Below, one piece after another: positions 33,470-44,043 of a stretch of DNA of 62,297 nucleotides (its first letter is position 1; every line of letters starts with the position of its first letter). The stretch is taken from NCBI RefSeq assembly GCF_003096695.1, contig NZ_QEKY01000006.1, positions 1 through 62,297 of the forward strand, in the 5' to 3' direction. The DNA comes from Porphyromonas loveana (GTDB lineage: Bacteria > Bacteroidota > Bacteroidia > Bacteroidales > Porphyromonadaceae). The notes beneath the pieces were generated by a model, which worked only from the letters and a program-made list of their open reading frames with translations, made no database searches and was not told where the DNA came from. The translations under genes were made by a program, and so were the position numbers.

Positions 33470-36400
33470 TTACTGGGTGAGATTGAAACGGAAGCTCACA
33501 CCGAAGTTGCTGTTTCGGATGGGGAAGGAGGCCGAGCTTACGAGCGGATGATTCATATCCCAGTCATAGTAAGCTCGCAGTGTGAGCATACGGCTGATGT
33601 CGTAGTCGGCACTGACGTTGATCTTATGGCTGATATTGCCATTGGTCGCCTGCGTATAGTTTTCTTGTATCTTGCGAATAAGTGTGAGCGTGCGGCTATA
33701 AGCATAATTCACACGCACGGTCAGAGCACCTCCGGTGCGCGGAGTGGCCTGATTGGTCGCATTGTTGTCGGAAGACTTTCCTCCTTTTTTGCGCGCCGGA
33801 CGAGTACGTTGCCAACCGACGAGCTTAGCAAAATTGTCAGCCTTGTAGCTCATTCCCAGCGTGATCTGATCTTCATTGGACTCGACAAGCTGATAGGCCA
33901 AGAGATTCAGGTTCAGTCGGCGTGTCTTTCTGTAGTCCGTATTCACGCCCAGCCCACTCATAAAGGTGAGTTCTACGCCGAGCAGTGGAGCGAAACTGTC
34001 CTCCATACGCACAAACGGGATGTCGTAAGGCATAGAGGCAACAGGGGTCATCGAAAGGGGATCGGAAGCATCGGCCAGAAAACCTAAGCTGCTGCCATCT
34101 CCCATCCCTACCCAACCGAGGTAAGAGCTATAACTGTCCACATTGTATATCCCGCGATAAGCATGGTTGATACGAACTGAGCGGAAGAGTTTCTTGAAGA
34201 GCTCCAGCTTATTGAGACCCGTATAAGAGATATTCCAATTGGGCAGGAGAGAAGAAAGAGACGGGAAGGGCGACAGACCGATCTTGCCTACGGACTTCTG
34301 CGAATAGGCACTGAGGAAAGCGGGAATGAGGACATCGGCCGAATTGAGCGACACAGCACTACCGTCGAGCGAAACGGGCTGTCCAGCCAAGCTGCTGCCC
34401 GCCAGGAATCCGGCATTGGGATAGGTGGCTCCTCCGTACTGCGCCATGATGCGTGCGGCAATGATGGCACGATTGTTGAGGAACTGATTGAAAGCATCGG
34501 AAGCATAGCCGGTGGACCCGGACGAACTGCTAAACATGCCCTTGAGACCAATAGTCGTCATCACAAAGTTACCGCCATAGGTACGCGGCATGCCTTCATA
34601 AACATATTGTGTCTGGGTCTGTCGTGTGTCGGTACGATTGGCCGTGAGGTTGATGCGCAAGTCGCGAATCGGCTCAAGCGTCATCCTCACCTCGAAAGTA
34701 TTGCTCTCGGCATAGACGGCAGGCGACACATTTTCTTGTCCTCCGATCAGCCAACCATTATGGGCAGCCTTCTCTACAAAATCTTCTCCTGCGAAGCCAA
34801 ATGCAAAGCCCAAACCCGGAGCCATGACACCATCGACAGAGCCTTGTCCGCCCGCTGCTTTGATATTCGGCAGGAAGCCGGGCAGATTGAGTCCGGAGGT
34901 TTGCTTATAGTTGATATTGACGTTCTTGAGCATCATCAGCGCATAGATCATTCGATCGCCAACAACGCCGAGGGTCCGGTCGGAACCACTCCGACGAGGA
35001 GGCGTAACAGTGACGTTGATCTCGATGCTATCCTTGTTGAGAATGATAATCGTGTTCTTGTCTTTGAACTTGGTCTTGATGGGATAAGTCTTGCCGTTAG
35101 GACTAAGCGCTGTGACACGTACTTTCTTGGATGCAAATGTGTGCTTGAGCGTAACCGTAGAGTCAGGGAAGAGGCGAATCTTTCTGGTCAGTGGTTTAGG
35201 TGCGTTCCGAGTGGGTTCTTTCTTGTCGGGGTTGGTAATCCGCTGCTCGAGACGTTTGAGATAATCAAACTTGCGATAGAGGGTAGTCAGATTGAACTGC
35301 AACGGAATGTCGAGCGTCATCTGATTGCGAATCGTATTACCGATAATCTGATTGGAGAAAGTCTTCGCCCCGCGATCCCAATTGTATGTAGCGTTGTAGC
35401 TGAGCGTTCCGTTGATCCAATTGAGCATAGGTATGACGGCAGTCGGGAGGGTGTACGCGACATTTGCCAACTGATCGTATGCGATAGGAGTACCCAGCTC
35501 GGCAATACTGCGGCGCACCGAATCTCGCCAGATCTTATATTCGTCCGGTGCCAACTCCTTATTCACCTGCACATGAGGCTCTTCGATGCGGGCGTTGGTG
35601 CCGCTGCGGAAATTGACCTTTACGCTATGAATTGGATTCCAATTAACGGCAAGACTGCGATTCCACAAGAAGTTCTGCATGAAAGTCACAGGCAACTTAT
35701 CCCCTTCTCCCACACCATAGGTGAAGTTGCGTACCTGCTCTTCCGAATATGTACGCGCCATAGAGGTCTGGAAGGTAATCTTAGAGGGAAGCGGATTGAT
35801 ACTAAAGCCCTTCAGATAGGCTCCGGCATTCTTAATCTTGGCAAAGGGTTTGATCGGTTTGAGAATAGGAGAATAGTCATAGATCATCCCCGCATTCCAG
35901 TTCAGATCGGTATTATACTCCATATCAGGATTGGAGCGTTCATTCTTATTATATGCGTAGCTGAAGGAGAAGTTGGCAGGATCATAGGGCATCGGACGCT
36001 TGCTCTTTACGTTTACACGGATGTTGTTCAACGCCAGACTACGCGACGTCAGACGATTTTCGCTCAATCGACTGAGTGAGTCTCGTGCAGCTTTATTAGG
36101 CAGGGCATCCAATGCGTCTTTGAACAAGATGTCTTGATCGAAAGGATTGTACTGGGGCGATATCTTCTCATCGGATACTGAATAGTAGAAGGGGATGCTG
36201 ATCTGCGCTTTCTCGGGGAAGAATTTGCCCAACTCCAAATTGGTGGAAACATTGATCGTACGCGTATCCTCGATGGCACGCTGTGAGAGTGATTCGTCCA
36301 AGGCTCCAAAACCAGCTGTGATCATCTGACCACGCATATTGATCGAGCCCAAATCGCTCAATTGCATATTGATAGTAGTATTGGCTGCCCAACCACCATC

Positions 36401-39400
36401 TTCGTCATAGTCGGTGAGTCGGAGTTCATTGACCCAGATCTCGGCACTTTTGATCTCCGTACTATTATTGCGAATACCGATCATGATGGTCTTGACGTCA
36501 CTAAGAGTCGGATTACCCATCACACTCACAGTATTGCTCGTATTCTCAGGATCAGGCTCGGAAAAGAGCCGATAGAAGTCTGCAGCGGGGTTGCCGGCAG
36601 CCTTCTCGCGGTTACGTTTGGTCTTGATGTCTGTCAGAGCTGAAAGACGAAAGTCAAACATATTCGATTTGGGCCAAACCGTTTCTCTGTCATTATCACT
36701 ATTGGTCGTGTACGTCCCGAAGGGAGTCAGACGCAGAGGGATAGAGTATTCGTAATAGTTGTTACGGTAGTCCGTACCCAAACGAATAAAGACGGAGAGA
36801 TCGCCATTGCCGGTCAAAGTGCCATCTTCCTCCAAAAGACGCTCGGCATGCGTAAACATCTGCAACTTGCGGTAGCGTCTAAGATCATAGCCTGTGTTCT
36901 TATAAACGGCGCGAGCGTCACCGGGAGCGAGCATGCGCACTTTGAGGCTCATAGACTGCTCGTTCTGCTGCGTGCTCTGTGCTTGCTGAGGATCGAGCGA
37001 ACGAAGGACACCGGGAGGCAATACGTAGTTCACCGGCTTGCGGTCTCCATTCTCTTCAATATTGACTGTACTCACTTCCAACTTCGCGTCAGACACGGGG
37101 GTGAGGTTGGGGGCATGTAATTCTCGTTCGTACTGACGCCAATCTCCTCTCACCAACTTGAAAGTACCGAAACGCAATACGACCTCTTCGGAAAAATCTG
37201 TCAGGTAAACACGCATGAAACGGATCGTCTTGAAGTCCGTGATGCCGCCGATCTTACGCTCAAACTCGCGCACGGGCACTTTGAACTGGTACCACGTGAC
37301 GGACTCCTTCTTGCCATTTCGCAATTCAACTTCACGTGTTCGCGAATCAACGATGTAGTTCTGTCCCACAACCATCTTCGTAGGATGTAACTCCACGCGG
37401 TACTGAAAATACTTCTCGATCTCCGTCAGCGTATAATCTTGATTGATGTCTTCCACATCGGGGACCAAACGACTGGCCACACTATAGCCGGTTACATCGT
37501 TAGATGCCTCTGCAGAGTTACCCTCTACACCGTTGTACTGCTTGTAACGGTCGAGGATCGATTTGCGTTGCTCGTCATAATCAGTTCCGCGATAGTGGTG
37601 GAAGTCGTCTCCGCCCGGGTCATTTATGGGACTAAACGGGTCCTGACTCCAACGGGCAAGCGTATCGGGAGATACAATAGAGGTCAAACGTGCGATATAC
37701 TCTGCGTATGTGGGGAATGCTTTTTCCTCTTCTGTGGATAGTCCGTTGAAACCGACATCTTGCTTCTGGCGCGCACCGGCAGTATTGTCGAAGGCATAGC
37801 CTGTTCCTTGTATCTTAGGAACCTTACCCCATACGGTGGTTTCGATTGCTGTGGGATCATCGAATATGGGCAAACCGTTCTCGAAAAATTTCTTTTCATC
37901 CTTCAACACCTCCTCGGATATCTCTCCCAAGTTGATGTACATGGAGCCACCCTTAGCCGTACCCTTATTATATATGAATGGATCAAGCAGCCAAAACTCG
38001 ATGTATTCGATATTGGCAGACTCAAAGTCGCTCTGATCGATCTTACGCATGATACCTCCCCAATTGGTTTGCGGGTTGCCCAAGCGACCGGTCTGAAGCA
38101 TATCCACCGTATTCAGGTTGTACGGTCCTCTCTCAGCAGGATAGTACGACATGAGCAACGTATGCAGATAGCTGTTCATGTTATAGGTCTGGTCGCGATA
38201 TGGGAAGAGCTCGGAAGTCCTCACTTCGCGCACATAGTGATTGGAGAGCTGCTCGAGGTCATTCTTCAAGTGAGCAGGCATGGCCGCGGAGTTCTCTCGA
38301 GTAAATATAGGGTCGATGTAGAACCAAGCGAGCTTGGCACGGTGTCTGCCATAATCGATATTATTCGTCAGAGACGCTTCGGGGAAGAATATCGGGCCCA
38401 GCCCGTCTTGGAAGGGCGTACTGGAGAGCATCCAAGCATACGGATTCATCAAGTCGATATAGCTCTGAGAGCTCTCGAAGTCGTCCAAATAGCTATTGCC
38501 CTGTGCATATTTGCTCTGATAGTGACCGGGGATCAGATGCGCAAATTCCGCATTGACGGTGATCTCACTCGGCTTGGTCAGCTCCAAGAAAGGCAAGAGG
38601 TCTAAGGCATTCGTGAGCCATTGTGCCTGCGTGCGATAGTTGAGGTTAAGTCCCCAAAGCGTATTCTTGAGAGATTCTTCTCCGATCACAGACTTAGTCG
38701 TCAGCGGCATCTCGCTCAAGTGCATGAAAGTACCACCGAGGGAGAAGTCTTTGGAGAAGTTGTAATTCAAGTCCAGTCCCAGCATGGTTTTTCGCTGCAT
38801 ATTCATCAGCCCGCGGTTCTCCAGAGAGACGTTGATGGGCGTGCCGGAAGAAAGAATGGCATCGTTGATAATCGTCACATTACCGGACAGATAATCCACC
38901 GTATAATCCACGTTCTCTGTCAACTTCACACCACCGGCTGTCACAACCACCGAACCCGGTGTCACGTTGATAGCCCCCAAAGAAATATCCCCACCCGAAG
39001 ATGCTTTGTATTCCCCTCGGAAGACAAATTTGTTCTTCTCAGCCACTTGCTGTGCAGCTACGGCAGTCGTATCATACAACTCTTGGAAGCAATACTTAGC
39101 GGCTAGTACAGGATCATCGAAAGCATCGGCCAACGTCTTCCCGAAAGGCTCCACCGTAGGCAGGATAACCACACCTTTCTGCGAAAGAATCGTGTACCCG
39201 TCCACGAAGTCGAATGTACCATCGGGATAAGGTTCCTGCTTGCTATCCAGTCTATCCATGCCTAAGACACGCAGCAACAACTGTCCCTTGATTTTGCCTT
39301 CGTTAATATAGGGCTGATAAGTACCTGCGCTATCGCTCTGGTAGAAGACATTGAGCTTGAACTTTTCCTTCTGTACATTGTACACGCCTCCGCCCAATTG

Positions 39401-40978
39401 GTAAGCATTCTTCATCATGAAGTTCCAATAGGGAGAAGTTGAGCTCATGGCCGTCCCCTTCAGCAGCTTGACATATAAGTTCTCTGTCGAATTATCCGGC
39501 CGATCCGTGGAAAATTCGCCCACCTGGAAAACCTGTCCGTTGTAGGTATATTCGAAAGCTACTGCCAACACCTCATCGGCAGACAGACGCATATTCAAGC
39601 TGATATAGCCCAGAATCGTATTGACTGTATAGTCCGATTCGTTCAGCAATCGAGCACTTTCCACCTTTTCATAGTCTCTACCTCCGAGCATGATACCGCT
39701 GAGCTGCTGGGTCACCTGGTCTATATAGCGCAGATTGGGCATTGAGAGCAAGGTCTGATAGAGCGTATTGGCCTGATTGGCAGGCAATCCGGCTGTAGCC
39801 ATCGTAAGCGAGACAGACGGGAGCGTGGTCTTTTCCGGTTCGCTCAGATCCGTAAATGCCACAATATTTCGGGTCTGCGTATTGTCGAAGTTGCCCTTCT
39901 TATTGGTTACCCACACTTCGATGCGATTGATTTTCACGCCCGAGCTTATATAAGGGAGTGTCTGGATTGAGCTATTGTAATGGTCGCGGAAGTAGTGACC
40001 GAAGAAGAAATGTCGGTTCTCATCGTACTGTCCTGCCGAGATTTCGAACGGTGTCGTCTGTGCACCTCCTTTGGCATTGACACTTCTGGATTCAGCTTCT
40101 TGCTGACTGATGACCATATCCACATCCAGTTTGCCGAACTGCATCTTCGTATGCACCCCGAAGAGGCTCGAGCCTCCACGTATCAAAGAATTGCGCGTGC
40201 TCATGGACACATTTCCGGCTTCGATCAGCTTAACGATGTCGTCCTCCTCTCCTTCGTAGGCCAGCTTCAGCTTCTTGGAGTCGAAGTCGAACGTACTCTC
40301 CGTATTATAGTTCATCCCGAAGTTGAGCTTCGAGCCCACTGTGGCCTGCACATTGGTCTGTATCTTCTCGCTGAAGTCGAAGTAGGAGTGTCTGCGAGCG
40401 TTCTCCGGCAGAGAGGGATTGTCGGTGGCGTTACTCTTGGCCCCCATAGCCACTTCGGCCGAACCCTGCGTGCGCAACTTGACTCCGCCCGGGCCGAAAA
40501 GCTTCTCGGCCGGTCCGAGGTCGAAAGTCATCTCCAGAGGATCGAAACGCTTGGCCCCGCCTTGACGAGCTTCGGCTCTTTCCTTCTCAATGAAGTAGCG
40601 ACGGATCGAGTCGCGCTGCATATAGCGCACATACTCGGCAGGCGTATAGGGAATGGGGCTACCCAGCTGTTTGTCACCGAGTTTGGTGATCAGCAGGTAG
40701 GTATTGGTCTTTTCGTCATAGACAAACTCGGTACGGATATTCTCCGGTGTCTTGAGGTCAAGAGGATATTTGCCGTCGAGATAGCGATAGTCCTTGGGTT
40801 GTGTCTTGCGAACGGGGAAGAGAGTGGTATCGGCAGGCGCCGGCACCTCGGCATAATCGGTATATGAAGACAAATGAGGAACTGCTCCATTGGCAGGGCG
40901 CCATGTAGCCAAAGCGAGACCGATCAGAACCGGCAATAGAGCTGCAAGCAGCCGAATGGGATTGTTCTTCTTCGCCAT
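33470..40978 (-). CDS. sprA: SprA/Sov, type IX secretion outer-membrane translocon
   Basis: 2,502 residues from the ATG at 40978 (MAKKNNPIRLLAALLPVLIGLALATW), giving a clear signal peptide; the frame is open 48 codons upstream into ruvA-proximal sequence. The length matches Sov of P. gingivalis (~2.5 kb of residues). SprA N-terminal-type segments repeat (LFPVRKTQ...; PEVTVNAEFAHLIPG), and the long C-terminal half is amphipathic beta-strand rich and ends in an aromatic-terminated strand (FGVSFRFNLTQ), as in outer-membrane barrels. SprA is the giant single-chain barrel that passes type IX cargo such as gingipains across the outer membrane. It is 43 bp downstream of ruvA on the same strand. Confidence 0.95.
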   Translation of the reverse strand: MAKKNNPIRLLAALLPVLIGLALATWRPANGAVPHLSSYTDYAEVPAPADTTLFPVRKTQPKDYRYLDGKYPLDLKTPENIRTEFVYDEKTNTYLLITKLGDKQLGSPIPYTPAEYVRYMQRDSIRRYFIEKERAEARQGGAKRFDPLEMTFDLGPAEKLFGPGGVKLRTQGSAEVAMGAKSNATDNPSLPENARRHSYFDFSEKIQTNVQATVGSKLNFGMNYNTESTFDFDSKKLKLAYEGEEDDIVKLIEAGNVSMSTRNSLIRGGSSLFGVHTKMQFGKLDVDMVISQQEAESRSVNAKGGAQTTPFEISAGQYDENRHFFFGHYFRDHYNSSIQTLPYISSGVKINRIEVWVTNKKGNFDNTQTRNIVAFTDLSEPEKTTLPSVSLTMATAGLPANQANTLYQTLLSMPNLRYIDQVTQQLSGIMLGGRDYEKVESARLLNESDYTVNTILGYISLNMRLSADEVLAVAFEYTYNGQVFQVGEFSTDRPDNSTENLYVKLLKGTAMSSTSPYWNFMMKNAYQLGGGVYNVQKEKFKLNVFYQSDSAGTYQPYINEGKIKGQLLLRVLGMDRLDSKQEPYPDGTFDFVDGYTILSQKGVVILPTVEPFGKTLADAFDDPVLAAKYCFQELYDTTAVAAQQVAEKNKFVFRGEYKASSGGDISLGAINVTPGSVVVTAGGVKLTENVDYTVDYLSGNVTIINDAILSSGTPINVSLENRGLMNMQRKTMLGLDLNYNFSKDFSLGGTFMHLSEMPLTTKSVIGEESLKNTLWGLNLNYRTQAQWLTNALDLLPFLELTKPSEITVNAEFAHLIPGHYQSKYAQGNSYLDDFESSQSYIDLMNPYAWMLSSTPFQDGLGPIFFPEASLTNNIDYGRHRAKLAWFYIDPIFTRENSAAMPAHLKNDLEQLSNHYVREVRTSELFPYRDQTYNMNSYLHTLLMSYYPAERGPYNLNTVDMLQTGRLGNPQTNWGGIMRKIDQSDFESANIEYIEFWLLDPFIYNKGTAKGGSMYINLGEISEEVLKDEKKFFENGLPIFDDPTAIETTVWGKVPKIQGTGYAFDNTAGARQKQDVGFNGLSTEEEKAFPTYAEYIARLTSIVSPDTLARWSQDPFSPINDPGGDDFHHYRGTDYDEQRKSILDRYKQYNGVEGNSAEASNDVTGYSVASRLVPDVEDINQDYTLTEIEKYFQYRVELHPTKMVVGQNYIVDSRTREVELRNGKKESVTWYQFKVPVREFERKIGGITDFKTIRFMRVYLTDFSEEVVLRFGTFKLVRGDWRQYERELHAPNLTPVSDAKLEVSTVNIEENGDRKPVNYVLPPGVLRSLDPQQAQSTQQNEQSMSLKVRMLAPGDARAVYKNTGYDLRRYRKLQMFTHAERLLEEDGTLTGNGDLSVFIRLGTDYRNNYYEYSIPLRLTPFGTYTTNSDNDRETVWPKSNMFDFRLSALTDIKTKRNREKAAGNPAADFYRLFSEPDPENTSNTVSVMGNPTLSDVKTIMIGIRNNSTEIKSAEIWVNELRLTDYDEDGGWAANTTINMQLSDLGSINMRGQMITAGFGALDESLSQRAIEDTRTINVSTNLELGKFFPEKAQISIPFYYSVSDEKISPQYNPFDQDILFKDALDALPNKAARDSLSRLSENRLTSRSLALNNIRVNVKSKRPMPYDPANFSFSYAYNKNERSNPDMEYNTDLNWNAGMIYDYSPILKPIKPFAKIKNAGAYLKGFSINPLPSKITFQTSMARTYSEEQVRNFTYGVGEGDKLPVTFMQNFLWNRSLAVNWNPIHSVKVNFRSGTNARIEEPHVQVNKELAPDEYKIWRDSVRRSIAELGTPIAYDQLANVAYTLPTAVIPMLNWINGTLSYNATYNWDRGAKTFSNQIIGNTIRNQMTLDIPLQFNLTTLYRKFDYLKRLEQRITNPDKKEPTRNAPKPLTRKIRLFPDSTVTLKHTFASKKVRVTALSPNGKTYPIKTKFKDKNTIIILNKDSIEINVTVTPPRRSGSDRTLGVVGDRMIYALMMLKNVNINYKQTSGLNLPGFLPNIKAAGGQGSVDGVMAPGLGFAFGFAGEDFVEKAAHNGWLIGGQENVSPAVYAESNTFEVRMTLEPIRDLRINLTANRTDTRQTQTQYVYEGMPRTYGGNFVMTTIGLKGMFSSSSGSTGYASDAFNQFLNNRAIIAARIMAQYGGATYPNAGFLAGSSLAGQPVSLDGSAVSLNSADVLIPAFLSAYSQKSVGKIGLSPFPSLSSLLPNWNISYTGLNKLELFKKLFRSVRINHAYRGIYNVDSYSSYLGWVGMGDGSSLGFLADASDPLSMTPVASMPYDIPFVRMEDSFAPLLGVELTFMSGLGVNTDYRKTRRLNLNLLAYQLVESNEDQITLGMSYKADNFAKLVGWQRTRPARKKGGKSSDNNATNQATPRTGGALTVRVNYAYSRTLTLIRKIQENYTQATNGNISHKINVSADYDISRMLTLRAYYDWDMNHPLVSSASFPIRNSNFGVSFRFNLTQ

Positions 40979-41021
40979 TATCGAGAATAACCGATATCTT
41001 CTTTCTTCTCTCAGTGGGTCA

Positions 41022-41630
41022 TTATAGCATCCGCAATGCCCGCTTGATAATATCCTCCACAGCCAATGTGGAGTCCTCTGACAGTATGCTCTTGACCACC
41101 TTGCGCACGGCAGGATCGGCAAATCCGAGCATCTTCAATGCGCTCACGGCCTCCTCGCCTATCGCAAGGGTGCCAAGTGCTGCTGTACCGGCTGCAGTAC
41201 GTGCCGCCGGCATATCCTCGACAGCAGTCTCCAGCTGGATCTTTCCTTTCAGGTCCACAATGATACGTTGCGCTGTCTTCAGGCCTATGCCTTTCACCGC
41301 TTTGAGCGCATCGGTCTGCCCCATCGTGATCAGTGCGGCCAATTCCTGCGGTCCGTAGGACGAGAGAATGAGCCGAGCTGTGGTAGGGCCTACCCCGCTC
41401 ACAGAAGTAAGCTGACCAAAGAGCGTTCGCTCTTCCTTCGTGGAGAAGCCATACAGCAGATGAGCATCCTCGCGAATAAGCTGGGTGATCCAAATAAGTC
41501 CTTCCGACTTGCCCTGATAAGCTGAGTAGGTGGTGAGCGAAACGTTCACATCATATCCCACTCCACCACATTCTATTACAAGGTTTGTAGGCGTCAGGCT
41601 CACTATCGCCCCCTTGAGGTACTCTATCAT
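41022..41630 (-). CDS. ruvA: Holliday junction helicase subunit RuvA
   Basis: 202 residues. It opens [32 protein letters not shown] (OB domain) and has the two helix-hairpin-helix motifs ([40 protein letters not shown]) and a C-terminal domain III ([21 protein letters not shown]) that contacts RuvB. It targets RuvB to Holliday junctions for branch migration. Upstream of sprA on the same strand; ruvB is not adjacent. Confidence 0.97.
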   Translation of the reverse strand: MIEYLKGAIVSLTPTNLVIECGGVGYDVNVSLTTYSAYQGKSEGLIWITQLIREDAHLLYGFSTKEERTLFGQLTSVSGVGPTTARLILSSYGPQELAALITMGQTDALKAVKGIGLKTAQRIIVDLKGKIQLETAVEDMPAARTAAGTAALGTLAIGEEAVSALKMLGFADPAVRKVVKSILSEDSTLAVEDIIKRALRML

Positions 41631-41809
41631 CGCTTGCTGCTAATTCAATAACTATAGGAAAGTAACGCAAAAGTAGGGAAAATGTTGTATCAATGCCGTT
41701 TATATGTCCTACGGGAGAGGCTCAGTCAGGCAAAGATGGAGGAATAATCTTCTGCGAACGGGAGCCCCAGACGAAGCAGACTGCGGCCTCATGATTCGTA
41801 CCAAATACA

Positions 41810-42070
41810 CTCGTGTAAAAAAATATGCAGATATGTAATAATCTCCCATCAGCGTAAAGGGTCGAAAAAACTCGCGCCAAAAGGAATTTATTTTGGCGCC
41901 ATTTCGAGAAAAAATTGGCACCAAATCGAAAAATTTTTGGCGCGTGTCATGGGAGTATTATGGCGCCATACTCTCTTGATTTTCAGCTCGTGATTCCGAG
42001 AAATGCGCTCCATCGCTTTCAACGCACTGTCGAGGGTTAAAAAAGGTGATGCAGCATTAGTCCTTTCTGC
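41810..42070. repeat. Dispersed GGCGCC/CCAAAA intergenic repeat, copy 2
   Basis: It aligns with copy 1 (27940-28180) from GTGTAAAAAA and CAGAT.TGT.AT.ATCTCC through CTCGCGCCAAAA, TTTTGGCGCC, TTTTTGGCGCG and TTTTCAGCTC to AGGGTTAAAAAAGGTG. It fills most of the ruvA to DUF805 gap. Both well-preserved copies precede a rightward gene. Confidence 0.7.
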
Positions 42071-42152
42071 ACGCACATGTTTTGGGGGATTTTTCTGTAA
42101 TGGATCGGCTCCGGAAAGGGAATCGGCAAGAGGGTTAATGAGCAAAATGATA

Positions 42153-42160
42153 TATTTTTG
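42153..42160 (+). promoter_or_regulatory. Candidate -7 box for the DUF805 gene
   Basis: TATTTTTG fits TAnnTTTG and lies 38 nt before the start codon, just past the dispersed repeat. No well-spaced -33 box is seen. Confidence 0.35.
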
Positions 42161-42197
42161 CCGGTATAAACACAATAACTCCCCTAACGATGAAGCT

Positions 42198-42737
42198 ATG
42201 CGCTGGTTTTTGCTCTGTCTCCGTAAGTATGTAGATTTTCGTGGTCGCAGTCGCCGCAAAGAATACTGGTATTTTGTCCTTTTCCAACTTCTCATCTCTC
42301 TTATCCCGACAATAGCATTAAGCTATTATAGCGTCAACCAGGCCTTCGGCCAATCCTTCCCGACAGCCATACGAGTGTCGACAATAGCATTCTATCTATT
42401 GGCCGTCTTTTTCTTCCTGCCGAACCTTTCCTCAAGCGTACGCAGACTGCATGACACCAATCGCAGCGGGCTTTGGATCCTAATTAGCGTCATTCCTACA
42501 ATCCTGACTCAAGGAATCCTCATGGCATTCGGGGAACAATGGATGGTGGAGATGGGCGACGGGGAACTTCCCGTCACATTACAGATCATTCTTTTTCTCG
42601 GCTTCTTCAATATCTGCGCCTCCATTCTTCTCATTATTTGGCTCGCCGAGAGAGGCACGAAGGGCGACAATCGCTTCGGCCCTGACCCCTTAGCCGACGG
42701 AAGCGAAGTGCCTGCGGAGACTCAAACGGGGGAATAA
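42198..42737 (+). CDS. DUF805 family membrane protein
   Basis: 179 residues from the ATG at 42198 (MRWFLLCLRKYVDFRGRSRRKEYW), the classic DUF805 opening (YxxFxGRxxRxEYW). Four hydrophobic segments follow, with the conserved VRRLHDTNRSGLWILI loop between the second and third and GTKGDNRFGPDPL at the C-terminus. It is an inner-membrane protein of unknown function. Its last 48 bp overlap the convergent tatD gene. Confidence 0.85.
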   Translation: MRWFLLCLRKYVDFRGRSRRKEYWYFVLFQLLISLIPTIALSYYSVNQAFGQSFPTAIRVSTIAFYLLAVFFFLPNLSSSVRRLHDTNRSGLWILISVIPTILTQGILMAFGEQWMVEMGDGELPVTLQIILFLGFFNICASILLIIWLAERGTKGDNRFGPDPLADGSEVPAETQTGE

Positions 42738-43358
42738 TCCTATCCCCAACGCGACTGCATGTCGCTGCAACTCCTGTAGCGGGCAACCGATTATTTGGGC
42801 AACCTCATAATAGTGCACGCGAATGTCAATCACGCTCTCGTCTGTTTCGATCAACGCAGCTCCCAAGCGGTAGGCCAATCGGAGGGCATCCGGCTCGAAT
42901 CGGCAGCCAAAGCTCAGGAAGAGTCCGGCTCGAATCAACTGCTCCGCCAACTCTTTTCCGCCACGAAATCCATGCACGATCCACGGCTGAGCAGGCTTTG
43001 CCTCCTTCCTCATAGCCAATAGATCATCCCATGCACGCACCACGTGCAGCATCAGCGGCAGCTCTTGCGATTCGCTCAGGGCTATCTGCTCGGCAAAGGC
43101 TACGCGTTGCAGCTCATAAGGAGTGCGACACGCCTTGTCCAATCCACACTCGCCTAATGCCACCACCTCCTGTCGGGAAAGGCTCTCGCGCAGTAAGGTC
43201 AATTGCTCACCGTAATTCTCGTCCACGTACCACGGATGTAAGCCCATAGACACATAGGTATCGGGGCGTATGGCTTCGCCCGGATTCAAATTCTGAACAC
43301 GCAAAACACTTTCGTCGTTTCGCGCTTCGGTATGCGCATGTATATCCAGAAAAATCAT
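42690..43358 (-). CDS. TatD family metal-dependent hydrolase
   Basis: 222 residues from the ATG at 43358 (MIFLDIHAHTEARNDESVL); the frame opens further upstream. TIM-barrel amidohydrolase signs are DIHAHT, MGLHPWYV, VALGECGLDKA, PLMLHVVRAWDDL and IETDESVIDI. TatD enzymes are 3'-5' DNA exonucleases or deoxyribonucleases. It is shorter than typical TatD (~255), a compact variant common in Bacteroidetes. Last gene of the leftward DUF4271-hemD-rnpA-yidD group; the 3' end overlaps the DUF805 gene. Confidence 0.85.
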   Translation of the reverse strand: MIFLDIHAHTEARNDESVLRVQNLNPGEAIRPDTYVSMGLHPWYVDENYGEQLTLLRESLSRQEVVALGECGLDKACRTPYELQRVAFAEQIALSESQELPLMLHVVRAWDDLLAMRKEAKPAQPWIVHGFRGGKELAEQLIRAGLFLSFGCRFEPDALRLAYRLGAALIETDESVIDIRVHYYEVAQIIGCPLQELQRHAVALGIGLFPRLSLRRHFASVG

Positions 43359-43393
43359 GTTATTGGGTATGCTTTTAGGAATTGTATCACCGC

Positions 43394-43624
43394 TTATGGA
43401 ACAGGATCGTAACCACTTCCTCCCCACGGATGGCATTTAAGAATACGTTTGATACTCAGCCACAGTCCCCGGATCGGGCCATGCTTGCGTATGGCCTCTA
43501 CGGCATAAGCGGAACAAGTGGGAGTATATCTGCAGGAGGGTGGCAGCATCGGAGAGATAAACCGTCTGTAGAAATGAATGGGGAGTAGCAGAAGCTGCAC
43601 AAAAAAAGATCTGATCAGACGCAT
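43394..43624 (-). CDS. yidD: Membrane protein insertion efficiency factor YidD
   Basis: 76 residues. It has the full YidD signature: [32 protein letters not shown], then [17 protein letters not shown] with its cysteines. It aids YidC-dependent insertion of inner-membrane proteins. Its start overlaps the rnpA 3' end by 10 bp, as in many genomes where rnpA and yidD are neighbours. Confidence 0.95.
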   Translation of the reverse strand: MRLIRSFFVQLLLLPIHFYRRFISPMLPPSCRYTPTCSAYAVEAIRKHGPIRGLWLSIKRILKCHPWGGSGYDPVP

Positions 43625-44043
43625 GTCTCCGCTCCTTTCTCTTTCACAATGAGCGCCACACGCTCCGCAATCCTCATCAGACTTCGGATCATAGCTTTCT
43701 CCACGGCACGGTAATCCGGCAGTTCATCGGTAACGACCATGAAGGCAATGGAAGCATGGAATTGATGCTCGCGGAGGACATCGTTGAGCATATGTTTATG
43801 CAAGCGAAAGGACTCTCGTACGAGACGCTTGACCCTATTGCGACGTACAGCACGGCGGAATCGCTTCTTGGCCACACTCACCAGCATCGCAGACTGCGCC
43901 TCACGCTCTTCATCATGCAGCAGATAGACAACGCGCAGCGGATAAATGACAAACGCCTTCCCTTCACTAAAGATCTGACTGATCTCGTCGCGAAGATGAA
44001 GGCGTTCGCCTTTTGTCAATCCGTATGTAGCCGAGGCCGTCAT
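43615..44043 (-). CDS. rnpA: Ribonuclease P protein component
   Basis: 142 residues. The family core is [23 protein letters not shown], then [29 protein letters not shown], the conserved RNR basic motif that contacts RNase P RNA. A longer C-terminal helix ends the protein. It assists RNase P in trimming tRNA 5' leaders. It overlaps hemD by 4 bp upstream and yidD by 10 bp downstream. Confidence 0.96.
   Translation of the reverse strand: MTASATYGLTKGERLHLRDEISQIFSEGKAFVIYPLRVVYLLHDEEREAQSAMLVSVAKKRFRRAVRRNRVKRLVRESFRLHKHMLNDVLREHQFHASIAFMVVTDELPDYRAVEKAMIRSLMRIAERVALIVKEKGAETCV

Noticed and set aside
34607-36079. 490-codon plus-strand open frame inside sprA
   Set aside because: It is fully antisense to the conserved sprA coding sequence and its protein shows no family feature; long antisense frames are expected against G+C-rich coding DNA.
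39980-40867. 295-codon plus-strand frame at the 5' end of sprA
   Set aside because: Antisense to the SprA N-terminus with no start signal or recognisable domain.
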